Part shown: piece by piece, positions 15,801 to 28,481 of the stretch
Layout of the letters: the number at the start of each line of letters is the position of its first letter
Numbering within the stretch: position 1 is the stretch's first letter
Made by a program: the position numbers and the translations under genes
Notes under the pieces: generated by a model
Seen by the model: the letters and a program-made list of their open reading frames with translations, nothing else
Told to the model about the DNA's origin: nothing
The model's database searches: none
Assembly: GCA_029706075.1 (NCBI GenBank)
Contig: JAINUG010000002.1
Location: 272,001 to 336,000 of the forward strand
Length of the DNA stretch: 64,000 bases
Origin: Aldrovandia affinis
Lineage: Eukaryota; Chordata; Actinopteri; Notacanthiformes; Halosauridae
Direction: 5' to 3'

Positions 15801-17110
15801 CTCTGTCAGGTAACGACTCTGCAAAAAACGATAAATGCCAAACGAAATGGCAATACATTGTTGCAATGCAAAATGGGTTGAAAACTTTTGAAAAATACAA
15901 GAAATGGCCACATTTCTAATCACTTGCTTCCATATTGTGAAATGATAGTGGTGATAGTGAACATGGTGATTGCACAAATGGACAGGTTCAGGGGCCAATG
16001 CAGTGGCTGCAGTGGCAGTAAAGGCATGCATGTAGACCTGGAATGGGGTAAAAACAGGAGAAAAATCACTTGAAATGATTTTTAACCACATGCCAATCAC
16101 AAGCGACCCATGTTTGTGTTCCCTCGGTCAAACCGCAATATGTCACTGGGTTGTGTGAAGATGCATTCTTAAGGGTGACTAACGTGCTGTATCTGATTGA
16201 AGCTGCTTGGATCTTAAGAGATATGGCTAATATGGCTCCTTGTCCCATTGGACCTCTGCGACAGGCATCTCTGACACCACTCATGGGGCAAGTGTGGATC
16301 TTAGATGGACATCCTAATCACTGCACAGTAACTGCAGTTCTTTTCAGAACAAATTCTCACCTTTTCCGAGAGCCAGCTGTAACAAGAGCATGAACCACCA
16401 GCTGATTACCTATTACATTATTGTGCGTGTGCGCGTGTGCGTGCATGTGTGTGTGTGTGTACCCCAGAGACCATGTTTGAGTGCATGTGCATTTGTGTGA
16501 TGGAGACCATTTGGATGTGTTTGTGTGTTTATGTGCGCGCGCGAATGAGAGAGGGAGAGTTTATTTTCAGGAGTTGTTAAAAGAGGTTGCTCGGTGCTAT
16601 CTCTCTCTCGCAGCCAGCTGTCGGCTCTATACTCTTAATGTAAACACCGGTCAGAGATTCACCCCCTCTGCACCTAATGTAATTTAGCTGGGAAGCAGAA
16701 CCATCTGTTTTAATCCACTGCGGAGGAGAAATGCGCGGAGCCGGGTCACGGGGAGACTGGAGAACAGCCAGCGTGGAGGTGGGGGCCGCGCAACGCTGCC
16801 GTTTACAGGCATTCCACAACAGGTTTGGAAATTAAATGAGAAAACGAGCGGGTGGCGCGTGGCCAGGGCGGCGCGGGGAAGATGCGGCTCGCCGGAGTGT
16901 CTCCGGGTCCGTTCGTATCGCTGGGTTTGTTGAGGAGCGAGAGTCGGGTGAGGCCCCCTGTGCGCTGTGCGGAGAGAAGCTCCGGTGCTCTGATAGACCA
17001 GGCAGCTCCTTCAGACAGAGGCGTGCTGCTGGAGAGCAGCACTGCAGTCCACTCACTCACTCACTCACACAGTTATTCTTGCTTTACTCTCACACACACA
17101 TACATGCACG
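15801..17110. other. No confident gene; CpG-rich at 16725-17040
   Basis: The first part is ordinary single-copy DNA with a GT-rich tract near 16422-16460. From about 16725 to 17040 CpG density rises sharply (GGCGCGTGGCCAGGGCGGCG and similar), as in a CpG island or the end of one. Overlapping open frames on both strands here are explained by the high GC content. I see no initiator context, splice pair or protein domain. Confidence 0.4.
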
Positions 17111-17206
17111 TGGTTCTGTGTGGCTCAGTAGGTAGAGCATGGCGTTGGCAATGCTTAGGTTGTGGGTTCAATTCCCACTGGGACATATTATTGTTATTAT
17201 TATTAT
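17111..17206 (+). mobile_element. tRNA-derived SINE head with (TTA)n tail
   Basis: Begins TGGTTCTGTGTGGCTCAG, with box A TGGCTCAGTAGGTAGAG at 17121-17137 and box B GGGTTCAATTCCC at 17164-17176, then a short ATTATTGTTATTATTATT tail. It matches the minus-strand copy at 9867-9950. The A/T trinucleotide tail points to a retroposed copy, not a tRNA gene. Confidence 0.7.
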
Positions 17207-17297
17207 ACACACTACTGCACACACAGAAACATGTAATTAGTCACCAAAACAAAATACACACACATGCGGTCACTGAGGCACACTTCCATTGGCACTT

Positions 17298-17298
<1 letters not shown>

Positions 17299-17345
<47 letters not shown>

Positions 17346-17420
17346 AGAAATGTGCAAGCAATAACCCGCACACACACACATACATACACCACACACACAG
17401 AGACACAGCCCCACACACAT
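17299..17420. repeat. (CA)n microsatellite
   Basis: Pure CA to about 17345, then broken CA repeats with TACATA and CAGAGA interruptions. Confidence 0.93.
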
Positions 17421-18455
17421 ACCCACATTCTGTCTTTGAACACACCCCCCACCCTATTTAAGTTCTCTATTCAAACAGAGGGGCGCGCAGAACAGAGGAC
17501 TGAATTCTCCTCATTCCAAATGACCCGGTCTGACTCGGTCTGACCCAGGCAGCTGCCTAGCCCGCAGTAATCAGCCTGCCCTCGCCCCCGTCCCCCCATT
17601 CCAGAACAGCTGCAGTACTGTTCCTCGATTAGGTTAAGGGAGGAAGACGTATGGCACAACATGGCCGTCCTGACAGGTGACCCAACCCGCCGCCTTCAGC
17701 CCTGTTGTCCTGGGCCCCTCTCCCAGGCAGGATGTCGGAGCAGGCCAATGTGGCAGGACCAGCGAGGGAGCTGGACAAACACGGCTCTCTCCCAGCGCAG
17801 TTTGGCAGAGGCCATAAGAAGGCAGCCCATCAGCTCTGCCGTCTGTCCCACAATCCCCCTCATTCCCACCTCTCCCCGGTGCTGTGACCTCGGCTCGGAC
17901 GCAGGAGCAGAGAAGTTAGTTCTTAGTTTCACTCTTTGCTATGTTATGTTCAGTCACTTCTTCCTCTTTGAGTTGCAAGTTTGGAGCCAACCTCCTCTGC
18001 GCTTATTATGCCCCGAGACGGCAAACATGGGCCAACTGACAAAGACCCAGGACTGGGAGGGAAATACTGACTGAATTAAACGAGTCTGTCTTTGTACCTG
18101 ACATTTACCCACATACTGCCACCAGCTTGTGTGATCGTTTTGGCTGTGTGTTGTATGGTGTGTTGTGTTTGAAACTGTGTGTGCGTGTATATGAGTGTGT
18201 GTGCATGTGCGTGAGGTTGTTTGTGTCTGGTTCCTGCAGTCACACATACAGTGGGCGGTGCTGTGCAGGGGCAGGTGGTTTTAGGCAGCTGTGTGAGATG
18301 GGGCCCATGCAGTGATGTTACAGCCCACCCTCATTAGCAGAGAGAATTTAATTGTGCTGAATATTAATGGTGGCATTAAGGGTGGATCGTCTCTCATCCT
18401 CGTCTGCCTCTCCTGATTAGCAGACTGTGCTGCTTCATTATTTTCCCCAGCAGGG
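17421..18455. other. No gene seen
   Basis: Single-copy DNA with a short GT-rich stretch at 18170-18230. Open frames near 17660-18070 lack splice sites or domains. Confidence 0.4.
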
Positions 18456-19089
18456 GTGTGGTCTCACTGTGGTGTCTCTGTGACGTGGCGGTCTCTGTGT
18501 GGTCTCTCTGTGGTAATACGGCCTCATTGCAGTCTCTCTGGGGGACCATGGTCATAGTGTGTTCTCTCTGGAGGACCATGGTCATAGTGTGTTCTCTCTG
18601 GGAGACCATGTTCATAGTGTGTTCTCTCTGGGAGACCATGGTCATAATGTGTTTTCTCTGGGAGACCATGTTCATAGTGTGTTCTCTCTGGGAGACCATG
18701 GTCATAGTGTGTTCTCTCTGGGAGACCATGGTCATAGTGTGTTCTCTCTGGAGGACCATGGTCATAGTGTGTTCTCTCTGGAGGACCATGGTCATAGTGT
18801 GTTCTCTCTGGGGGACCATGTTCATAGTGTGTTCTCTCTGGGGGACCATGTTCATAGTGTGTTCTCTTTGGGGGACCATGGTCATAGTGTGTTCTCTCTG
18901 GGAGACCATGTTCATAGTGTGTTCTCTTTGGGGGACCGTGGTCATAGTGGTCATAGTGTGTTCTCTCTGGGAGACCATGGTCATAGTGTGTTCTCCTTGG
19001 GGGACCGTGGTCATAGTGTGTTCTCTCTGTGGGAGTGTGGTCTCAGTCCGGTCTCTCTCTGGGAATGTGGTTTCAGTGTGATGCTATGG
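18456..19089. repeat. 30-bp minisatellite, 16 good units
   Basis: Sixteen units run from 18541 to 19029 with a 30-bp period. The unit is GGRGACCATGGTCATAGTGT followed by GTTCTCTCTG, and units vary between ATGGTC and ATGTTC. One unit (18931-18969) carries an extra nine bases (GTCATAGTG duplicated). Degenerate units flank it (18456-18540 and 19030-19089). They resume after the hAT insertion at 19496-19590. It stays open for over 200 codons on both strands because the unit is 30 bp and lacks stops. There is no promoter or splice evidence. Confidence 0.95.
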
Positions 19090-19433
19090 CAGGTGTGTCC
19101 AATCTTATCCGGGAAGGGCCGTTGTGGATGCAGATTTTTGCTCAAGTCCATAATGGTCCTCCAATCAAGGTCTTGATTGAAGACCACGATTAGCTGATTA
19201 GTTGAATCCGGCGTTTTAGTGCGGGGCTACAAGGGCTGCGTGTGTAGCGGAGCTCAGAAGTTCAAGTTGAGCACTTGAGCGTCCGCTGCAAAGGGTGACA
19301 TCGACAAGAGTATGATTAGTTCCCACAGTTAGGGACTTGAGTGTTTAGCTCAGCAGGCTAATCGTCTCTCTTGTCGCGTCGAGATCCTGGGTTCGAAACT
19401 CGCCGCAGGCAGAGCCAACTCCATTACACATGC

Positions 19434-19464
<31 letters not shown>

Positions 19465-19495
19465 GCCCTTCCCAGATAAGATTTTGCTGGCCCTG
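19090..19495. mobile_element. hAT MITE inserted beside the minisatellite
   Basis: The ends are inverted: CAGGTGTGTCC then AATCTTATCCGGGAAGGGCC on the left, and CAGGGCCAGC then AAAATCTTATCTGGGAAGGG read inward from the right. The flanking 8-mers are TGCTATGG (19082-19089) and CTCTATGG (19496-19503), sharing six bases. Internal sequence (GCTGATTAGTTGAATCCGGC) is of the kind common in short fish hAT MITEs. A tRNA-like SINE and a CA tract occupy the right half. Degenerate minisatellite units continue on both sides. Confidence 0.8.
19334..19464 (+). mobile_element. tRNA-like SINE with (CA)n tail inside the hAT MITE
   Basis: Box A TTAGCTCAGCAGGCTAA lies near 19344 and box B GGGTTCGAAAC at 19389-19399, followed by a short body and a CA repeat (about 19431-19464). 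The tRNA-like part cannot be folded into a full cloverleaf with confidence. It differs from the families at 9867 and 10177. Confidence 0.55.
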
Positions 19496-19559
19496 CTCTA
19501 TGGGAATACGGTCTCAGTATGGTCTCCCTGTGGGAGTGCGGTCTGAGTGCGCTCCCTCT

Positions 19560-20215
19560 CTCTCTCCTTAAGTCTGCGTCTCTGTGGGAGTGGGAGACCG
19601 CGCAGCGGGGTTAGGAGAACGGCAGCGCCGGTGATACGGTCTAATTAGGCCTGCCTTCCACCGCCGAGTGCCAGCATCTGCTCCAATCAGCGGCGCTTCG
19701 GAGAGGGAGAGCTCTTCAGCAGGCGCAGCGCTGAGAGGCCGTAGTGATAGCGCAGGACTTGAGCTCTCATCCTCCTCGTTTCGACTGTGCAGACGACGAC
19801 GGCCCCCGATACTGTGTCGCAATAACACCGCCATCTGCTCCGCGCGCATTCCGCCAGCTTGTAATTGCACTCAGAATTCAAGATCTTCAAAATTATAAAC
19901 CACTTTTTGTTTGTTCTCTGCTGAGAGATACGAGAGGTGGAAATAAACTTATTCTTTTCGAAGTCTGTCTCGGATCCAACTTTTTCATAACGCCGAGCAG
20001 CCCGCAAAGTGTCCTCCAGAATTGCAGACACGCGTGCGGTTCGCTCGCCCCCCCACCTCAGTCCTGCGTCGCGGAGAGATCCAGTTCCCTCGTCCGATTT
20101 GGTTCCCTCCTGAATATTTGGAGTGACTTTCTTGCACGAGTGCTCAAGGTGATGAAGCACAGGTTTGCGTTCGAGTGTGAAAACGTGGAGCCGTGTTGTT
20201 CCGTCTGTTTAGTCT
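19560..20215. other. CpG-rich segment, possible CpG island
   Basis: CpG density is high from about 19590 to 19870 (CGCGCAGCGGGG, GGCGCTTCGG, CGACGACGG) and again at 20000-20120 and 20300-20400. Both strands hold long open frames because stops are rare in such sequence. Neither product has a recognisable domain. A 5' exon or promoter is possible but unproven. Confidence 0.35.
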
Positions 20216-20630
20216 GAGAGAGAGCGAAACGGCCACGTCCTTACTCGGTGTAGCACAGTAGCAATTATTTCAGATGTCTTAAACTATACTGTATTAACCC
20301 CAGAACGTGGTGACCGCAAGACTCTAGCGGCCGTACCGCGACCACGCGAAAGTGGCTCATTCCTCCGCGGCCTCTGTCGTACCGCTCCACAGACTAATTA
20401 CAGGCCCAGGCCAAACCCCGACCAGACACCAATTTCAACATTAATCTTGGAATGGAGTTCAACAGTGCCATACTTATCTCTCTTTCTCTCTCTCACTGTC
20501 GCTCTCGCTCTCTGCCTCCGCTGTGGGTTTATTTTCAGGTCAGTCTGAAACTGCAGAGTCTACCTCCCTTTGGAAAAAATCTTTCCACTAGCCGCAAAAC
20601 TCAAAGCCCCAGTTAATTTATTCTGGTTTC

Positions 20631-20760
20631 AGAGAGAGAGATTGACGCTTTATTAATCCCCAAAGGCAAATTTAGGTTGTCATCATCAGTAGCAGCACAC
20701 ATAGTATTAAGATAAACAAGAACACGCAGACGTGAGACTAAAGGACGCGAACACATTCTG
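20631..20760 (-). mobile_element. LINE 3' tail
   Basis: GAGAGAGAGATTGACGCTTT followed by ATTAATCCCCAAAGGCAAATT matches the 3' terminus shared by many fish LINEs (reverse complement AATTTGCCTTTGGGGATTAA). The tail repeat lies on the left, so the element is on the minus strand and is truncated to its last 100-130 bp. The clade is not assignable. Confidence 0.6.
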
Positions 20761-23700
20761 ACAGGTATGCAGTGTACATTGCTTAAAGTTTGCTATATCA
20801 TCATTAATGCTACACCTTTTTCAACAGAAAAGTATCAATCATAAACCCAAACATTTAAAAAAATATATATTTCTATTAAAATCTTGACTGACATGTGGCT
20901 GCTGTGGAAATGTACAATGTGAAGGGGGGTCTACTTCTGGAGTTTCCCAAAGCCCTGGAAGGCTGCTTTACTCTTATAGAGAGGTCAGAGGTCACCTCAA
21001 GCCTTTAGATATGATAATTCATCACCAGGGATAATCGTTCTAACGGTGGGTGCCGCTGGCTGCTGAATTGAATGGAAAAAAAAATCGGAAAACCAGCTGA
21101 ATTGAATAAAAATGGAAACGTGAAATGATGAGTACTGAGGGGTCCCCCTGTCAGAAAGGTCTTCAGACTACTCCCAAAGTGGCTGCTGGTATTCTTCCAA
21201 CCATCCTTTCTTCCTCTCTCCCTTATAATTAACCCTTCTTTCTCTTTCTCCCTCTCTCCACCCCCTCCCTCTCTATCTGCCTCCCACTTTTCTTCTCTCC
21301 CTCTCCCATCCCCCCACTCTCTCTCTTTCTGGTCCTGTGGCATGCATCTCATTGGTCACACAGTGTAGCATGCACAGGAGGCACAGGAGACTGTGGTGCA
21401 GAATACCTGCCTCTCTCAATAGGAATGTCTAACTGTATAATTGGGGGGGGTCGTCCAGTGATAGCCTTCACCTGTCCTGCTACACTTGCCTTCCTGCACT
21501 TGTATAAGACTGCTAAACCTGCCCTGGAGCACCTGAAAGCACTTCTATGTCTGCCATGCTGCTACAGCAAAAAAAAACTGCCCCAACAGCAGTACTCTAC
21601 AGTCCATTTTGATCAGCTGTAAGGGTGTGAGTCCTCACACCGAAAAGATGTGGACACATTTCAACCGCAGTGGCGTACATCTTCTCAGGCAGTCAGGCCA
21701 GATAGCCCATTATTCCCCTCAGACGCGCCAAAAGGAATATGTGGTTTTCGCTGGGTTCTCATTCGTCGGCCGTCTGTCTTTGATCAGGCGGAGAGAACGA
21801 AGGGCAGGCCTTTCCGGGGCCTAACGAACCACTGTTTCTCCCTGGATTAATTAGCCGCTCCACCATGCTGTGGCTGCCAGCGGACGCGCGGGCCCCCCCA
21901 CTGCGTGAGCGGTCAGACCCTGGCAGGGGAGCGCTGTTCTGGGATCAGTCTACGGCTCATCCGAGCACCGGGAGCCCTCCCACTCCATGTAGCGGGAGCG
22001 GTCCACGGTTCCGCGGAGTGCTCGAGGCCCTCTCTCAGTAGGATTAGGGAGGGCGTTGCGGCCTAATTATCAAGTGCGCTTCGAGTGAAGGGTATTCCGC
22101 GTCCTCTGCTTCTCTTATTTATTCCTCAAGAGCTTTTTGTACAAGCGAATAATTTGGTGTAAAGGGAGCAGGCTTGATGATCGTACGTGGGAGAAGAGAG
22201 GATAGTTTTTCTCATCTCTCTTCATGTTCTAATCAGTACTGGTTCTGGTTGTAGGAAACTGAGGAGCAGATCTCCTTTGACACCCATGAAGCGGTTTGGG
22301 TGGACTAAAGTGGAACAAGTTTAAGTGATCAGGCCCGTGCTCCTGCTATGCTGGTTTTTGTGGACAGTGTAAATACATGGCTGTACTTAGCAGACCTGAG
22401 CTGAAACAATGACCATATTGAGTTAAAGTTGAGCGCTTGAGCCCCCACAAAAAAAAATATATTTTCACTGTATTTTTATGGCAATGTAATATTTCATACA
22501 ATATTTGCATGAAAGGTTCACCCCAGTGCACGATTACACGCTTATGCTTAGCTGAGGTGCCGTTTGCAGCAAGAAGTAACTTCCACAATGTAGATCTTCC
22601 CGGGATGATAATTTTCATTTGATGTCTGCTCTGTGGTTTCACGCACCATGTCCTGGGGATAAGAGAGATGGGATCTGATCAGCGTGAAGGATGAGCTTTA
22701 CCGTGAAAGTGTCTCCTGTGTTCTTAGTCAGCGTACGGCGTTAGAAAACGGTGCGATCTTCCGTTTCTCTCCGACCGTTCCCGATCTGAGCCCCCTCCGC
22801 AGGGGGCTGTTAAAACGCTCGCTGTCGTTGTCGTCGTCGTCGTTGTTGTTAGTTAATGAATCGCTCAGTGAGAACTGGCTCAATGCTCGCCAGGGTTAAA
22901 TTAGTCTCGTGTCCTCCAGGGGATTGTCTCTCCTGTCCAACAGGGGACGTCCTGTGCCGGATAGTTTCCCAAAATGTGCGTCAGAACACACGGATGGGAT
23001 GTGAGAAGGGCTGAAAAGGGTCTTGGGACAAATATGGGGGGATAAAACCCCCAAACAAACAATGTTATACACCGCATTCACACCACTCAAATGAAACGCT
23101 CTCGTACTTGTTCTATGCCCTGCACCGGTTGCACGCATTGTACATGCGTTCGATTTGACGTGGGTTAAACACATAATAATTCTGTATTTTAAACACGTTT
23201 ATTCAGGGGTTGATCACAGAAACGGGTCCTGGTCCCTCGCGCACTGTTAGGGATGGTCTCCTGCCTGGCGTGACCTCTGCGGTCGACCTGCGGGAGGCTG
23301 AACGAAAGTCACGAGCGGTCTCTGGCTCTCTGCGGTGCGGACGTAGGTGGCCGCAGAGTCCGGAGCCTTTCGCTGAGCTGTCGGCTCACAAGCCGCAGAG
23401 CGCTACCGCAGCTCCCCATCAAGGCCGCTCTGGCTGACCCGAGGAGACAGGTGTGTTGTTGCAAGCTCATTAGGGGACGCAATTAAGAGAACATGCGACG
23501 GGGATCTATGCTAACTAAAATCGATCGCATCTCAGGTTGCAGTAGGGCACCTTGAGAAGAAATTACGGAGTCAGCCTGGGGAAAACGGACCGAGAATTGG
23601 CCGTTGTGTAAATCAGGAAAGCAGTACAGCAAATCTTAATGCCAATTATCCTGCAGACACAAAACGGGGATAGAGAATGCAATTGTGAAGACGATGGAGG

Positions 23701-23879
23701 GAAAAAACCTTTTTTGAAGTAGGCTGTATATGAAATTAATATATATGATGAGCAATTTTCTTACTTTTTGCTATGATACAACATGGCCGTTACTCGACTG
23801 TTCCCATTACTGGAAGCTTTTAGCGTTTTTACTCTTCAGGAGGATTGCGTGACGGGCCGTGGTTGGCCGTTTGTGTTTT
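20761..23879. other. No gene seen
   Basis: About 3.1 kb of single-copy DNA, AT-rich at first, with a CT-rich tract at 21220-21330 and GC-rich parts near 21870-22030 and 23220-23440. I found no exon with paired splice sites. Conserved noncoding elements could be present but cannot be recognised from one species. Confidence 0.4.
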
Positions 23880-23951
23880 GCGTGCATGCGTGCGTGCGTG
23901 CGTCTGTCTGTGCGTGTGTCTGTCTGTGCGTGTGTGTGTGTGTGCGTGCAT
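23880..23951. repeat. Mixed (GTGC)n/(GTCT)n/(GT)n microsatellite
   Basis: TGCG, GTCT and GT units alternate in blocks. Confidence 0.9.
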
Positions 23952-26900
23952 GGACCTGCCACGCTGTTGTTAATCTGACTCTCGTTACCCTAGCGCCATC
24001 CTCCGCCCCATTAAAACAGGAGAGAGGAATCCGCAGCAGCAGACAAACACTGTTGTTAAAGGGCAGAGGTGGTGTGTGTGCAGCCCTGACAAGTGTGAGC
24101 CTCATTATGTGCGTGTGTGAAGATAGGCCTGTAAGTGCAGGCCGCACAGTCCTCCAACACCATCTGCATGCCTCTCACTCCCGCGACGCAACACTGCAAA
24201 ACGGAGCTCCATCTCAGCTCTATCATTTTCACAAAGTGCTGGCTGGCTGAAACTGATCAAAGTTTAATTGGCTGTGCTAACGACTCAAGGCCATGCTCTA
24301 GAATGTTTGTTTATTTTCGCAGTAATGAGCCCTCCAAGAATTATAATTGTTTAACGGCTGCTTTGGCTTTCTCTACCAGCAGTCGGGCGCAATTGGGGGG
24401 GGGGGGGTCGGCCTCTGCCGTGCGGCTAAGTCACCGCTCTGTATTACCTTCACATCACATACCCCCTCCCGCAGGGTAACGCTGAACTGGGACCTCACCT
24501 TACTCTGCGTAGATCTGAGATTAGTATTGATTGAGGATTGATTCCGAAGCCTTCTTGTTAAAAAGATGTTAAAACTGGAGCTCAGAGCGGTTTTATTTCT
24601 GCTGATTCATATTTTACACTCGCTCTGGTCCTGGTGGGTTGATGTGGTAGGCTTATATCTCTTAATTGGACTAAGGCCTTGCCCTCTGTGGAATAAGAGT
24701 GCTGGCTGTGGGTTTGGGTCTGGCACTGCCTCTAATTCAAACTGTACTGTGGACGAAATGAGGCGGGGGTAAGCCAACTCCCGGGTACGTCATTAAATTT
24801 GCAGCACACCGCATTACCACGGAAGGCCACTGTCGTTCTACTCTTAATGTGAGTCCAGTTTGGCCTCTCCTTTATGTCAGTAGTTTCCAAACTCTGTGTT
24901 GGGAGAGGGGCTGAGGTGAGTCATGACACTAATATGAAATGGGAAAAACGTACTGTAAATTATACTTTTTCCCCTGCCGTTTACAACCGATTAAACACTG
25001 CACTAGTTACGTGCACAACACTAGTTACAGCATTCATGCAGTTGTTATCAAATGTGGTAAGACCATTTTAATTCCACACCTGAACATTTTAATAAGGGCT
25101 GGGTTACAGAAAATGTATGTGCTCATTAATCATGCCCTGTACCCTGGTTGGGAACCCCTGCTATGGGAGTTAGGTTTATGATATAGGATATGTTCAAGTT
25201 GGGCCTGTCCCATAGCATGTCTGCTCCTACGTTCGGAGCCGTAGTGGAATGAAAATGTCCATTCCGAGGGGTTTAGCGCTGGTGTTGGACACTCTCGTCC
25301 CCCTCCGTGTCACCTGATTTAATTACGCTGTGCTCCTGTCACTGCGGCTCAGGCCGAATTGGACAGTGCGGATGTGTGACGGGGCATTTACCCACAATCC
25401 ACCTCTGTCAGTTTGGCTGTCTCTTCCCATCAGCCCCTGGGCCCTCAGCACAGACACCGCCGCAATTGATCTGGACGCGACGCTGTTTTGGGCCACGGGC
25501 TGGGAGGAGGGTGGGCTGCGGGGGTGGGGGAGGTGACAGTGCCGGGGTGGCAGAGCTGGTGGAGACAGCGCTGAGGCGATGGCTCTAATGGACTGCAGCT
25601 GAAAGGCCACGTCCAGGCAGCTGCATAGATGTTAACGAGGGGTCACGGACCCTGCCTTATAATGGCATTAATGTTGACTCGGGAAGATTAAGAAACAATT
25701 AGCATTCGCGATCCCGAGATATGACCTGCTGTTAGACGAGCAGGAGACAGGGATGGAGTGGGAGGGGCTAGTAGCCCGCGTTTCCTGGGAAACCGCATCA
25801 CGGCTGTAATGTGGCTGTCTCCCTCTCCTCCCCCCCAGCCCCTTATGCGCTGCAGGTGTGTTCGAACGCTCCTTCAGTGCAGTGTGCAAAGTCCGCCTCA
25901 TCCCGCGGTGCCTCAAACGACTGTGTGCTGCACCATCACTGGGCCAATCAAAGTCCGTCCTCTCACGTCCGTGCTGTAGGAGCTAACGGCTTTTCCGCTT
26001 CGCCGACAAACCCCAGCTGTCGGAAATCTGCTCTTAATTTTCCTCATCTGAGGATGGAATACCAATATGTGCATCTAACAGTCTACAACAGCATTGATGC
26101 TGAAGGTTTGGCCTCTAAATAATTGCTGATTATTGAGGTGCTTTTTGGCTGTCAACAAAACGCAGCCCTAGAGAGAGAGCGAGAAAGTCCATTACTGCAC
26201 TGAAATAAGGACCCAGAGGGCAGCCAGCCAGTCTCTCGCAGTCATGGTCATGGTCATGGTCACGGTCGCGGTCATGGTTGCGGTTGCGGTCGTGGTCTTA
26301 GTCACAGTCACAGTCGCAGGCACGGTGGCTCACCTGCACGCTCTTGCCCTGGCCTGGCCGTCCATCTTCGCTGTCCTCTCTGGGGCGAATGAGGATGGAT
26401 TGGGCCCGTCAGGGCCGGAAGATGATGGGGGCTAATTTGATGTGGGACGATTGATGAGCTCTAAATCGTCCCACTTTCCCCCCTCCTCTCCCAGCGGTGT
26501 GAACGGGTCCTGATGTATGTGCTCTGTCAGCCAACCGCTTAACCCCCCCCTGCCGTGACTCCACTCTGAGTCCATCTTGCCTCGCTGCTCCTCCCCCCTC
26601 CAGTATTACCCCCTGCCCCTCGTGCCCCCCGCTCTTAGTCAGGGGTCCGGTCTCTGAGGTGTGGCCTGCAGGGCTGAGGAGGATCTGCTGTAATTGGATC
26701 CTGTTTCTTGACAATGGCAAGGGATCAGCGTCAGGCCTTCCTGGCCTTGCTCCTTGTCAGAGGGAGCGGGGGATGAACAGCGTTCAGGAGAGGCAGCGGC
26801 GTTTGTATCGCCGCGGCGCTGGTTGAGGAGTCAATTAGCAGGCGGCCCCAGAGGCCCCTGATCGGCTTTTGTTGCGTTATCTTAGCGGTTCGTTGCAGCG

Positions 26901-28481
26901 GCGCTCATGGCTTTAATGCACACGGTTCGAGTGTTTACTTCTGCTGAATAGACTAGACGAGCAAACACAGCTCCTCAGGACCTTGTCCATTTCATAGATT
27001 TTTAATTACTGTTGGGCCCCGTGATTAGCAACTCTTACTCGGCTGCACGTGGTCGATCATCAGTGCGGTTTTCTCATGCTTGTCAATCAGCATCTCATTT
27101 TCTAGACTGTTCAGTATGAATGCAGTGGTGTTCGCCGTGGTCGATCATCTTCAGTCAGATGGTTGTTATGTTCTATATGTGTTATTTCATTGTCATTGGC
27201 AGAGATTCCTGTCAGGTACAGCAGCAGCTGATGATTATAAGGGGTGTGGTGGACTGGGTTCTCTGCAGGTATTTAGCTCATTTTCCAGTTTTTGCTCGCT
27301 TTTGGGTTGGGCCAAACATTGTCAGCAGTCACTCTGAATATAAATACATGTGCCAAGCTGTAATGAGCTGTGACTCTTAAGTGAAAAGATTTGAGCATTT
27401 ATACGTTCATAAGTTACTTCAAACCACTACAGGGAGTTTGCTGTCTGTCACAGGCTGTTGCCTTGAATTAATCATCGCGTACGTAGACATAGCTTTGGTG
27501 TGTATATGCAGCACACTCGTATATGAAATACCTGGAACAAAGTTTATCTCGTGGTAATGAGATGCGGGGAGTGTACTCCATGTTTCAGTCATTCTCACGT
27601 TTGGGGATGGGGTATGTTGGGGGGGGGGGCGGGGTGTTCAGGAGATATTTCTCATTAGGGGCAGGCTGTCAATCAAACATCCCCTCCCCCCTACACACTG
27701 CATTGAGAAATAAAACCAACAAAATTTAATTTATAAGACTGATGCCCTGCCCTGACATATGCTGGAGTGAGACGGGGGTTAATATCCGCTCATGCTCAAA
27801 CCCCTCCCCCCGGTGAGACAGCCGGCGTGGGGGCCATCAGATATCCGAGCGGAACAAACGGGATCCCTCGGATTAAACCGTGAAAACGGCAATGTTCCGT
27901 CTTAACTCGGCGTTACCCAAGACGATTCGCTGGGGACGGATCCTTCAGCGCGCCCACGCCCGATGGGGAGCCTTTCAAACGCCTTCGTTTCCAGACCCAC
28001 AACAATCGTATCGCCAAACCGCCAAGCTCGGCTGAGCTCGGGCATTTAATAAAGAGATAATACATGATTAATTGAATGACTGCCTGCTATGCTGATCCCC
28101 CCGGGGGAGGTAGAGGGAGTGGCAGTACGTATTGTCGTCTCCCCTTGTGAAGAGCTGCGGTAATCCCCATGTTAACCTGTCAGGGGGTGAACTGCATGTG
28201 GATACTGTAATGCGCATGGACCGGGCAGACGGGGCTCCAAAGAGTCCTGAAATTGCACTCTCCGGGTCTAAAGGCAGCAGAGGCTCAAAGAGCTGTTCAA
28301 GTCGCACCTGCTGGGCTCCACTGACATCCATCCTCAGTCAGACGCTTCTTTGAGCCTTTGCAGGTTGTGTACTTCATATCGATTGGCTGTGACACTGCAT
28401 TGAGCGCCTGTATCTACTGTCTGTTAGCTTTAGCACGACACAGTGTAGCAAGACCAGACTGACTTTTGTTCAGCCAATGTA
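23952..28481. other. No gene seen; single-copy region
   Basis: About 4.5 kb without a supported gene. It has a G12 run near 24397, GC-rich patches at 25480-25600 and 26440-26660, and the hexamer tract at 26241-26324 listed separately. An acceptor-like CTCCTCCCCCCCAG near 25838 is not followed by a convincing exon. Confidence 0.4.
26241..26324. repeat. (GGTCAT)n-like hexanucleotide repeat
   Basis: GTCATGGTCATGGTCATGGT passes into GGTCGC, GGTTGC and AGTCAC variants, about 14 units in all. Confidence 0.9.

Noticed and set aside
17111..17206. Functional tRNA gene
   Set aside because: Boxes A and B are present, but no acceptor stem folds cleanly, a related copy exists at 9867, and an A/T-rich tail follows. 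SINE or tRNA pseudogene is more likely.
18541..19029. CRISPR-like array of regular repeats
   Set aside because: There are no unique spacers between repeats, and the setting is eukaryotic. This is a head-to-tail minisatellite.
18394..19081. Decapeptide-repeat protein of about 206 residues
   Set aside because: It is the 30-bp minisatellite read through. Both strands are open for the same trivial reason.
19687..20217. Two overlapping 157-codon frames on opposite strands
   Set aside because: The segment is CpG-rich and stop-poor. The products have no recognisable motif, and opposite-strand pairs of equal length are typical of chance.
25838..25920. Exon after CTCCTCCCCCCCAG
   Set aside because: The first in-frame donor gives a 17-bp exon and other options have weak donors, so there is not enough support.
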